Of a DNA stretch of 64,000 nt, positions 27,401-35,181 are shown piece by piece. Source of the DNA: Natronocella acetinitrilica (GTDB lineage Bacteria; Pseudomonadota; Gammaproteobacteria; Nitrococcales; Aquisalimonadaceae); assembly GCF_024170285.1 (NCBI RefSeq), contig NZ_JALJXV010000002.1, positions 372,001 through 436,000 of the forward strand, written 5' to 3'. The position numbers and the translations under genes are program-made. The notes beneath the pieces were generated by a model. It was not told where the DNA came from and made no database searches. It was given only the letters and a program-made list of their open reading frames with translations. Numbering within the stretch: position 1 is the stretch's first letter; each line of letters starts with the position of its first letter.

Positions 27401-29887
27401 TTACGTGACTTTGAGATTCTTGTGGTCGATCTTCGCGCTGACCTTCATGACGCCAGCATTCTCACCCAACACAAGCAGCTTGTTGAACTTCACGTCGCCC
27501 TTGGTTTCGATCACGACATCCTTTTCCGCTATCAGCTTGATGTCCTTCTTGTCCATGACAATTTCCGTAAGGCGGCCGGTGCCTGCCCAGAGCTGGACCT
27601 TGTTGTCTTCAAGGACAACGTTGGCGGTTTCGGTCGCCAGACTAGGCACAGGCTCGCTTTTCCAGGTTTTCAGAAATCCGATCACAGACGCGGCCAGTAT
27701 TCCGCCGGACGCGAGCGCGCCCACACCCGAAGCAATAGCGGCCCCCTTCATCGCCTCTCCGCCGTCGGCGCGATACACATCGCGGTCGCAGCAGTTGTCA
27801 TCTCGGCGATCGGCTGCCTGGTCCGCTTCCAGGGAAGCCTTCATGCCCCGCACACCCCCCTCGACGGACGCAAGAAGCCCTGCCCCGGAGGCCAGGCCAG
27901 CGGCGAAAAAGCTGTATGCCGCAACCTTGCTTAGCTGCGGCGGAGGTGTCTCCTGTCCGAACGCCAGCTTCATCGATCTGTTGTCAGAGATCAGCAAACT
28001 GCGGTTTCCCTTGCCAGCACCACCACCGAGCACGACTTCCTTGGCGGCATCCAGAATCATGTCGGCCTGGGTATCTCGACGATAACGATCCTTGGTGGAC
28101 TTGAGTTCCTGGGATTTGCCAAAGGAATAACTCGTCACCAGCTTGCCAGAGACCTCGGGCCCCATGGTCAACCCCAGCCTGACAGAGGCGTCGATGGAGA
28201 AATTCAGTGCCAGACTGGCAGACAACTTCGAACCCACGAAAAAGCTAGCCTCGTTGCCGATCTTGATGCCGAGCGAACTCCCGAGAGTCATACCAATACT
28301 ATCGCTGAACGTCACCTTGAAGGTGTCGCCATAAGTCTTCTCCCAGTCGTCACTCTTCGACTGCCGCTTGAAGGACCGCCCCAGCACCATCAGGGAATCG
28401 TGGGAGGGAGAATAGAGGGAAATGTGCTCCTTGCCCGGCGTGCCGTTGAACACCATGGCGTTGCCGTAGTGATCCTTGATGACACTGCAGTACTGATGGT
28501 CAGGCAGTGGACAGGCCGGCATGTTGTCCGCGTTGTAGACGCGGCCGGTGACGATGGGGCGATCCGGGTCCCCTTCCAGGAACGAAACGATAACCTCCTG
28601 ATCGACATGGGGCATGAACATGGAGCCCCAGCGGTCACCCGCTGATATCTGTGACACCCTCAACCAGCAGGAACTGTTCTCATCCTTCACGCCCACTCGG
28701 TCCCAGTGAAACTGGCATTTCACCCGACCAAATTCATCTGTCCAGACATCTTCGCCGCCGGGACCCACGACCGTTGCCGTTTGTGGGCCGTGGACCAACG
28801 GCCGAGGGGTCAACCGGGCAGGCCGGAAGGGAACATCGCTGGAGATAGCCGTGAACCGACACTCGAAATCATCACCCGTGCCGTCGCTACCGGTTTCATA
28901 ATCAGCCGACTCGCAACGGAAGCTTGTCCGGGTGACGAGATACTCACGATTCTGGTCATCCCTCGGGTGCCCGGTAAGGCCAAGCAAACCACCCACCGCC
29001 ACCGCACGCAGATTGCCAATTGCCTCGGCCTGCTCGAAGCGGGCGTCACGGGCTTCGATTCGAGCCACCGCCAGATGCGCTCCCCTGTCGGCCTGGGTGA
29101 AGCGCCCCGGATAATCGTAGACCTCGAAGCTACCAGCCTCGTGGGGGCGAGTTCGGGTCTCCGTCGCCTCGGGCGGGTTACCGGGGTTGGTGAAATCGTA
29201 ATCGCGCAGCTTGTAGGTCTCGGTCTGGACTTCCTGGCCCAACCACCAGTCCCAGACATGATCCCCCGCCAGCCCGTCTTCGGCTCCGACGGGCAGGTAG
29301 GCGACTTCTTCGCAGCCAGGCGTCACCTCGTGCGCGCCGGTGGAATCAGCAAGCACCAGGGTGTGCTTGCCCTCTTCGTGGCGGAAAAAGTAGTAGATGC
29401 CCTCCTCTTCCATCAGACGACTGATGAAGTCGAAGTCACTCTCCCGGTACTGCACACAATATTCCCGGGCTTCGTAGGAGGCGGTCAGCAGATTCTCGAC
29501 ATCGGAATAGCCGTGTTCATCGAGGATCTCGCTGATGATGTCAGGCGTGTTTTTCTGCTGAAAGATCCGGCAGTCATTCGTCAGCGTGAGGTACCAGAGC
29601 TGTGGCCGCAGGGTTGCAGTGTAAAGGTGGCGGCGTCCCCGCCGGCCATTCTGGGAGAAGGCCACGATGCAGCCATCGAAATAGCGCTCTTCTTCTCCGT
29701 CCTCCAGCCCGAGTACGAGACTGAGCCGGGAACCAAGAAGTTGCGGGAAGTCCAGATCATCGTCGGTGGCCAGCAGTTCAACAACAAACTGAAAGGGGCG
29801 ACCGAGTTCTTCCGTGCCACTGAATCGAAGAACTTCGAACGTGTCTGCATGACTACCCACCAGGCGGATATGGCGCTCATCGCTCAT
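27401..29887 (-). CDS. vgrG: T6SS spike protein VgrG (TssI) with an atypical hydrophobic C-terminal region
   Basis: ATG 29887 (site GGAAC upstream) gives 828 residues. The gp27-like part includes the ESDFDFISRLMEEEGIYYFF signature; the gp5-like OB domain (about 370-450) has FGRVKCQFHWDR and GDRWGSMFMPHVDQEVIVSF. After the core needle (about residue 500) the sequence departs from plain VgrG. It has a Ser/Gly/Leu-rich stretch, then two Gly/Ala-rich hydrophobic segments at about 655-677 and 715-738, then a beta-rich tail. This may be an evolved VgrG or a docking region for the adaptor module. It is the first gene of its operon. Confidence 0.95.
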   Translation of the reverse strand: MSDERHIRLVGSHADTFEVLRFSGTEELGRPFQFVVELLATDDDLDFPQLLGSRLSLVLGLEDGEEERYFDGCIVAFSQNGRRGRRHLYTATLRPQLWYLTLTNDCRIFQQKNTPDIISEILDEHGYSDVENLLTASYEAREYCVQYRESDFDFISRLMEEEGIYYFFRHEEGKHTLVLADSTGAHEVTPGCEEVAYLPVGAEDGLAGDHVWDWWLGQEVQTETYKLRDYDFTNPGNPPEATETRTRPHEAGSFEVYDYPGRFTQADRGAHLAVARIEARDARFEQAEAIGNLRAVAVGGLLGLTGHPRDDQNREYLVTRTSFRCESADYETGSDGTGDDFECRFTAISSDVPFRPARLTPRPLVHGPQTATVVGPGGEDVWTDEFGRVKCQFHWDRVGVKDENSSCWLRVSQISAGDRWGSMFMPHVDQEVIVSFLEGDPDRPIVTGRVYNADNMPACPLPDHQYCSVIKDHYGNAMVFNGTPGKEHISLYSPSHDSLMVLGRSFKRQSKSDDWEKTYGDTFKVTFSDSIGMTLGSSLGIKIGNEASFFVGSKLSASLALNFSIDASVRLGLTMGPEVSGKLVTSYSFGKSQELKSTKDRYRRDTQADMILDAAKEVVLGGGAGKGNRSLLISDNRSMKLAFGQETPPPQLSKVAAYSFFAAGLASGAGLLASVEGGVRGMKASLEADQAADRRDDNCCDRDVYRADGGEAMKGAAIASGVGALASGGILAASVIGFLKTWKSEPVPSLATETANVVLEDNKVQLWAGTGRLTEIVMDKKDIKLIAEKDVVIETKGDVKFNKLLVLGENAGVMKVSAKIDHKNLKVT

Positions 29888-30095
29888 TGTTCCGTGCCTT
29901 TTATTGTGGCGCCCTCGGGGCCGGGCGCTTTGTTCCCTTGGCAGCAGTCTAGCGGAGTGAACTTTCAATGCCTACCGTTGGCAGATTGAGCCACTGCGCC
30001 ATGGGCTTGCTCGCCTCACAGGGCTGCGGCTATTGTGCGGACTGAAGTGTTGTCGTCTAAAAACGACGGGGCGAATCTCCAGGGAGGCAGTCGCG

Positions 30096-31826
30096 ATGAC
30101 CCCGCTCATGAGCGCACGGAGACGCGCAACCCGTCGCGGGCGAACCCCGGCATTACACATTCTCTACCGCGTGGGCATTGGCCTGTCCCTTTGTATGGGT
30201 GCCGCCGCCAATGCACCGGCGGCAACGTTGTTCGTTGCAGACGGCATTCCGGACACGGTGGCCAGTGGAGACAGCGCGACGCTCACCATCACGCTGCAGG
30301 CTGATGGGACCTTCGACCGCACATGCCAGCTGGTTGGTCGATTGGAGCCATCCTGGTTCGCATCCAATGTCGGCTTTGACTTGAGCGTGGATGAGAATAC
30401 CGGCAGCGCGAGCACGACGGTAAACGTGACATTCGATACTGATCCCGGAGAGGTCGATCTAAGGCTGGAAAACCTCGGTGGATGCGGCGACCTGCCGATC
30501 TCCGTTGTGCAACCAGCCTCGATCACCGTCACGGATGGAGACAACGGGGAGAACGGGGAGAACGGGGAGAACGGGGAGAACGGGGAGAACGGGGAGAACG
30601 GGGAGAACGGGGAGAATACGCCCCTGGAGCGCGCCTGTGCAGCAATTCTCCAAATCCCTGAAGCTCAACGCACCGCGGAACAACGCGACCTCCTGGAGAC
30701 CTGTGACCGGTTCCGAGAAAGCGAAGACCCCGAAGATTTCCTGAACCGGCTGGACCCACGACAGGTTGCAGCCCAGGGGCGGGCTGGCCTGCTGGTGATG
30801 CGTCAGCAGGTTCGCAACATCGGCGGTCGAACCCACCGACTGCGGGCGGGCAGCCGGGGGCTCGACGCCTCGGACCTGCAGGTCAACATCAATGGTGAGA
30901 GCCTGCCAACGGGCCTGATGCCGGCGGCGCTCCGCGGTGGCGGCGCGGGAGACATGCTGTCGACTGGTCGACTCGGCGTCTTCATCAATGGATCACTGAT
31001 CGTCGGCAGTCGCAGCAATACCGACCGGGAGCTCGGCTTCAGCTTCGATTCCGTCAGCCTGACAACAGGTGCCGATTATCGCTTCAGCCCGGAATTCTAC
31101 GCCGGCGCGGCCATTGGCCTCAGCCGCAACGAAGCGAACCTCCGCAGCAGCGCCGGTTCGGTTGAGGTGGACGGCTACAGTGCCTCCCTGTACGCGGTTC
31201 GGTTCCTGCCGAGGGATGCCTACATCGATGCCATCATGACCATCGGCCGCCACCGCTATGACACCACGCGCAACGTCTTCCCGGGGAGTGACGGTCAGCG
31301 GGCCGTGGCACGCCCGGAAGGCCGTGAGTTTGCTGCGGGCATCAATACCGGAATCGATTTCGCCAACGGCCCCTGGACACTCGGGCTACAGGGGACTTTC
31401 GAATACGTCCGCTTGAGCATCGACGGTTATCGCGAGCGCGCAGCCAACAGCGATACTGACGGATTCGGGTCGCTGCTTTCCATCGACGGCCAGACCGTGG
31501 ACTCGCTGGTTGCAGGGCTCGGCCTGCAAGCCACTTATGCCTACCCGTTTCGTTATGGGGTGCTGCTGCCTACCGCGAGGGTGGGGCTCGAGCGCGAGTT
31601 TCGTGACGACAGTCGCGTGATCACTGCACGCTTCACCCACGACCCCAACGGGGAGCGTTTCGGGATACGAACCGATTCGCCGGAGCGCAACATCGTCAAC
31701 CTTGGGGCGGGCATCTCGGCGCAGTTCGCCTACGGAATCTCGGCGTTCGTGTATGTAGAGACACGGGAAACCAATGGGCCGACCAGCCTATACCGTGTGG
31801 ACGGCGGCGTCCGGGTCGAGTTCTGA
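30096..31826 (+). CDS. Autotransporter-type outer-membrane protein with NGE tandem repeat
   Basis: ATG 30096 has a GGGAGG site eight bases upstream; earlier in-frame starts lack one. The 576-residue product has an N-terminal signal peptide (cleavage near residue 43, after ANAPAA), a short beta-rich passenger (about 44-149), and eight Asn-Gly-Glu repeats (150-173). A helical cysteine-bearing segment (RACAAILQIPEAQRTAEQRD) follows, then a C-terminal autotransporter beta-barrel (about 285-576) ending in VEF with the expected terminal Phe. The passenger is too small for a typical secreted protease or adhesin. A paralogue lies at 32769-34826. Confidence 0.88.
   Translation: MTPLMSARRRATRRGRTPALHILYRVGIGLSLCMGAAANAPAATLFVADGIPDTVASGDSATLTITLQADGTFDRTCQLVGRLEPSWFASNVGFDLSVDENTGSASTTVNVTFDTDPGEVDLRLENLGGCGDLPISVVQPASITVTDGDNGENGENGENGENGENGENGENGENTPLERACAAILQIPEAQRTAEQRDLLETCDRFRESEDPEDFLNRLDPRQVAAQGRAGLLVMRQQVRNIGGRTHRLRAGSRGLDASDLQVNINGESLPTGLMPAALRGGGAGDMLSTGRLGVFINGSLIVGSRSNTDRELGFSFDSVSLTTGADYRFSPEFYAGAAIGLSRNEANLRSSAGSVEVDGYSASLYAVRFLPRDAYIDAIMTIGRHRYDTTRNVFPGSDGQRAVARPEGREFAAGINTGIDFANGPWTLGLQGTFEYVRLSIDGYRERAANSDTDGFGSLLSIDGQTVDSLVAGLGLQATYAYPFRYGVLLPTARVGLEREFRDDSRVITARFTHDPNGERFGIRTDSPERNIVNLGAGISAQFAYGISAFVYVETRETNGPTSLYRVDGGVRVEF
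30543..30614 (+). repeat. 9-base coding tandem repeat, eight copies (AACGGGGAG)
   Basis: Eight perfect copies of AACGGGGAG encode (Asn-Gly-Glu)8 within the autotransporter, between passenger and barrel. Perfect identity at the DNA level implies recent expansion. Because the unit is nine bases, copy-number change would alter linker length without shifting the frame. Confidence 0.97.
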
Positions 31827-32454
31827 ATCGGCGTTCGGCGGCGAGGAGCCCCAGGCCCAACAACATCAGTACCATTGCCGATGGCGCGGGAACCGGAACC
31901 GGAAACTGCGTAAGCGCGTCCACCGAATAATTGCCGAAGAACGTCGACTTCTCCTGTTTGCCGAAGTCCAGCAGAAGCATTTCCGTGGTGAAACCTGTAG
32001 GTTGCATCTCCGTCATCGCGGCCACCTGGAACAGGTCGCGGAACAGTAGATCGATGATCAGACCATCAACACTCAGCGACATGACGGCAGCGATATTGCT
32101 GCACTCCCCCCACTGGCAACTCAGGGCGAGGCTCTGGACGTGGTCCACACCAAGGCTGAACACCTGAGACTGATCAGCCCTGAACAGGTCGATCCGAAAG
32201 TCGCCGACTGTAGACTCACCCTGACTTATCAGGAAATCCCCGGAGCCTCCAGCCGCCTCGAAGGCATCCCGCTCCAGCGAGAAACTGCCATCCAACAACC
32301 ACTCGGGGTCCGCCTGTCGCTCGGAGACAGCAGGCCCATAATTCGCAGAAAAGTCGAACAGGTACGGACCGGCATTGGCCCAAAGCGGCAATGCCAGAGC
32401 ACACATGGCAACGCACGCCCGAACCCTGAAAGCCACTCCACCAGCCCAGCGCAT
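31696..32454 (-). CDS. Exported PEP-CTERM-like sorted protein
   Basis: ATG 32454 lies seven bases after a GAGGG site. The 252-residue product has a signal peptide (cleavage near residue 28, after LWANA), a beta-rich body, and a PEP-CTERM-like tail: VPAPSAMVLMLLGLGLLAAE followed by RRFRTR (about 188-214). In this family the tail is recognised by an exosortase. Here the Pro-Glu-Pro motif is replaced by Pro-Ala-Pro. About 40 further residues follow the Arg cluster, antisense to the end of the upstream autotransporter (131-base convergent overlap), which is unusual. The exported body has no recognised function. Confidence 0.75.
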   Translation of the reverse strand: MRWAGGVAFRVRACVAMCALALPLWANAGPYLFDFSANYGPAVSERQADPEWLLDGSFSLERDAFEAAGGSGDFLISQGESTVGDFRIDLFRADQSQVFSLGVDHVQSLALSCQWGECSNIAAVMSLSVDGLIIDLLFRDLFQVAAMTEMQPTGFTTEMLLLDFGKQEKSTFFGNYSVDALTQFPVPVPAPSAMVLMLLGLGLLAAERRFRTRPGRRRPHGIGWSAHWFPVSLHTRTPRFRRRTAPRCPPQG

Positions 32455-32768
32455 CGTCATTCCCTCGCTACCAACGTCTGGTCCACCACCTTCAGAAGTG
32501 GAAACACCATGCAAGAGACGGCCCGCCCCACAAAAAATACTCTTTACTACAGTTGCTTGCGTAATGGGGGCTACAGCAGCCAATTGGGACTGGATTGCTC
32601 TCAGTCCAGCAAATGTAAGATCTTTCGACGCCTGTTTCGTAAGCGCTTTCTGAGCTGCGCGCAGTTGCAACATGGGAACTGATTCTGGCAATAATGCCCG
32701 TGGGGACCGGACGTCCTGGACCACAGGACACAGGACAGTCAGAAAAGAAGAAACCAGGGGGCGTCGTC
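32455..32768. promoter_or_regulatory. Divergent intergenic region before the second autotransporter
   Basis: This 314-base region separates the leftward PEP-CTERM-like gene from the rightward autotransporter and is more AT-rich than its surroundings (for example CAAAAAATACTCTTTACTAC near 32531). It should contain both promoters. An AGGGGG ribosome-binding site precedes the GTG start at 32769. Short open frames in it show no family features. Confidence 0.4.
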
Positions 32769-34826
32769 GTGATCTCAGGTCTGCAAGTGAGCCCTCCCCG
32801 AATCCGCGGCCAATCATCGTGGAAACTGCTCCTCCTGATTGGACTCGGCGCAACACCGTTTTCTCACGTCGCGGCAAACGCACTGGTAACGTTTCAGCCC
32901 GAACCCCCGAGCTTCATCCAGTCTGGCCAGCAGACTTTCACCGTGGACCTGGTGCTCCGTGCGGAAGGTGAGGTCACGGCCCCTGCCGAAGGCTGTTTGG
33001 CCCAAGCGTTTGCTTCGATCTCTGCGGAGGGGAATGGCGCCTTCGCCGAGGGCGACACCATCGACTTCAATGTGGCGCCTGGCACCTATCCCGCCGGTAG
33101 CACCCTGGACGCGGGAACAATCACATTCACGCTGAACGAATCATTCCAGGCGGCTGGCAGCTTTACTGTCGCCATTGCCGCTGGCACTGAGGACAACTGC
33201 GGTATCAATGGCTCCGACGGATTCGTGATCGATGTGGATACGGCCACGCGTCTTGTGCAGTTCAGCGAGACGGCGGGGGATGCGCCCACCAGCGACACCG
33301 GTGCGATCAATGTCACGAACGCCCAGCCGGGGCAGACCATCAGCGTCGAGTTCCAGGTGAGCAGTCAGAATCCACCCATGACCCTGGAGACGGATATCGG
33401 CAGCGTCACGCCTCCCGGTTTCGAGGCGAATTCGGGTATGGCCACGTTCAACTACGAGGTACCCACCGATGCAGAGCCAGGGTTCACGGACAGCGGCGGA
33501 ATCCTGGTAACCGATTCGGGTCAGTCCGACGGGCTGTTCATTCCAGTGCAGATTTCTGTCGGCTCCCAGGAACTCTCCGAACAGGAAGGTCTCACGCCGC
33601 GCCAGCGTAGTGTGGCGAACTCACTGGATGCTGCCTGTGGCGCACTGCGGGAGATTCCCGAAGAGGAGCGCACCAGTCGGCAGAACGACCTCATCGCCAC
33701 CTGTGATCGCGCCGCCGAGTCCGGTACCCCCGGCGCCATCTATGACGGCCTTGCCCCCGAGGAAGTCGCCGCCCAGGGCCGCGCCTCCATGCAGACCATG
33801 CGCCAGCAACTCCAGAACGTGGGCTCACGCATCACCGAGCTGCGTGCCGGCGCCACGGGCTTCAGCGCCCGGGGCTTCAACGTGGCGCTGGACGGCGAGC
33901 GTCTGCCGGTGAACATGTTCACCAATGCCCTGGGCGCAGGCGCCAGTGACGATATCCTCGCCTTCAGCAACTTCGGCTTTTTCGTCAACGGCTCGGCGGC
34001 CTTCGGCAATCGCCAGCAAACCGACAACGAGCAGGGGTTCCGAAGCCGCACGCTCGGGCTCACCGCCGGGCTCGACTACCGCTTCTCGCCACAGACCATC
34101 GGCGGCGTGGCGCTGGGCTACACCCGCACCGATACCGATCTGCGCAACAACGCTGGCGGCGTCGATGTGGATGGCTACAGCCTGTCGCTCTACGGCACGC
34201 ACTTCCTGCCCCGGTCGTTCTACGTCGATGGCATCGTCACCGTGGGCCGCAACCGCTACGACACCGTGCGGACCGTGTTCAGCGGGCCCGATGGCCAGAG
34301 TGCCAAGGCAAGGCCCGACGGCATGGAATACGCCGTTGGCCTCAATGCGGGCTACGACCTGAGCGACGGCCCCTGGACCGTGGGTTTCCAGACCAGTCTG
34401 GATTACATCCGTGTGGAGATCGACAGCTACCGCGAGCGCGCCACCAATTCCAACAACCCCGGCGCTGGTTCCCTGTTGCGCATCGACAGCCAGACCATCG
34501 AGTCGAAAACCGCAGAAGTCGCGGTGCAGCTGTCCTATGCCGAGAACTATCCCTGGGGTGTGATGGTGTACTCCACGCGCTGGGGTCTGGAGCGGGAGTT
34601 CAGCGACGATAGCCGCCGCATCAATGCCCGCTTCATCGAGGACCCCACCAATACCCGCTTCTCGCTGCGCACCGATGACCCGGACCGCACCTACATGAAC
34701 ATCGGCGGCGGGCTCACCGCGCAGTTCGCCCGCGGCCGCGCGGCCTACCTGTTCCTGGAGAGCGTGGAGGGCCGCAGCGGGTACAGCCTCTATACCGTCG
34801 ATGTCGGCTTCAGGATGGAGTTCTGA
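32769..34826 (+). CDS. Autotransporter-type outer-membrane protein (paralogue of the upstream one)
   Basis: GTG 32769, with AGGGGG eight bases upstream, places a signal peptide at the N-terminus (cleavage near residue 38, after HVAANA); an in-frame ATG at 32694 would bury it. The 685-residue product has a beta-rich passenger (about 39-275), a helical segment (about 285-345) and an autotransporter beta-barrel (about 395-685) ending VGFRMEF. The helical segment and barrel align by eye along their whole length with the 30096-31826 protein (ACGALREIPEEERTSRQNDL versus ACAAILQIPEAQRTAEQRDL), but the passengers differ and the NGE repeat is absent. Confidence 0.88.
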   Translation: MISGLQVSPPRIRGQSSWKLLLLIGLGATPFSHVAANALVTFQPEPPSFIQSGQQTFTVDLVLRAEGEVTAPAEGCLAQAFASISAEGNGAFAEGDTIDFNVAPGTYPAGSTLDAGTITFTLNESFQAAGSFTVAIAAGTEDNCGINGSDGFVIDVDTATRLVQFSETAGDAPTSDTGAINVTNAQPGQTISVEFQVSSQNPPMTLETDIGSVTPPGFEANSGMATFNYEVPTDAEPGFTDSGGILVTDSGQSDGLFIPVQISVGSQELSEQEGLTPRQRSVANSLDAACGALREIPEEERTSRQNDLIATCDRAAESGTPGAIYDGLAPEEVAAQGRASMQTMRQQLQNVGSRITELRAGATGFSARGFNVALDGERLPVNMFTNALGAGASDDILAFSNFGFFVNGSAAFGNRQQTDNEQGFRSRTLGLTAGLDYRFSPQTIGGVALGYTRTDTDLRNNAGGVDVDGYSLSLYGTHFLPRSFYVDGIVTVGRNRYDTVRTVFSGPDGQSAKARPDGMEYAVGLNAGYDLSDGPWTVGFQTSLDYIRVEIDSYRERATNSNNPGAGSLLRIDSQTIESKTAEVAVQLSYAENYPWGVMVYSTRWGLEREFSDDSRRINARFIEDPTNTRFSLRTDDPDRTYMNIGGGLTAQFARGRAAYLFLESVEGRSGYSLYTVDVGFRMEF

Positions 34827-34858
34827 GGGGTGGCGCAGAGAGATCGGGCGTGGGTTGC

Positions 34859-34998
34859 GGTGCGTTACGCGCTGCGCGCTAACAGCATCCTACAGCGGGC
34901 ACGGCTCACCTAGCGGTGCGTTACGCGCTGCGCGCTAACGCACCCTACAGCGGGGACGGCTCACGTAGGGTGTGTTAGGCCGAAGGCCGTAACGCACC
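34859..34998. repeat. REP-like palindrome cluster A (three copies)
   Basis: Three copies of a 34-35 base palindromic element lie at 34859-34893 (+), 34915-34948 (+) and 34965-34998 (-). Each starts GGTGCGTTA, has a self-complementary core (CGCGCTGCGCG or CGGCCTTCGGCC type), and ends TAACGCACCCTAC or a close variant. The third copy is inverted, giving the head-to-head layout of REP/BIME units. They lie in the noncoding space between the autotransporter and lnt. Confidence 0.9.
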
Positions 34999-35039
34999 GC
35001 GACGGCGGTCGTTTTGCCCGCCCCAAGCCCAAGGCACAG

Positions 35040-35147
35040 ACCGCGGTCCGGTGCGCCGCTCATGGACCGTCAGCGACAGGGATGTCGCTGTCGAGCCCCC
35101 ATGGACGGGTTTACGGCGTGTCCATGAGCGGCGTACCGGATCGCGGT
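35040..35147 (+). repeat. Long palindromic repeat element, copy 1
   Basis: About 108 bases with complementary ends: CCGCGGTCCGGTGCGCCGCT continuing to CATGGAC at the left, and GTCCATGAGCGGCGTACCGG plus ATCGCGG at the right. Inside lies a perfect hairpin, CAGCGACA-GGGA-TGTCGCTG. A near-identical copy in the opposite orientation is at 40863-40972. It contains no gene and could fold into a long stem as DNA or RNA. Confidence 0.9.
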
Positions 35148-35181
35148 TCCCCGATCCAACCCGTACCGCAACCCACGCCCA

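Noticed and set aside
12836-29887. Prophage tail genes (gp25, tube and spike homologues)
   Set aside because: TssJLM, TssK, ClpV, TssA and FHA genes show that this is a T6SS; no capsid, terminase or lysis genes are present.
30543-30614. Short regular repeats as a CRISPR array
   Set aside because: Units are nine bases with no spacers and lie in frame inside a coding gene.
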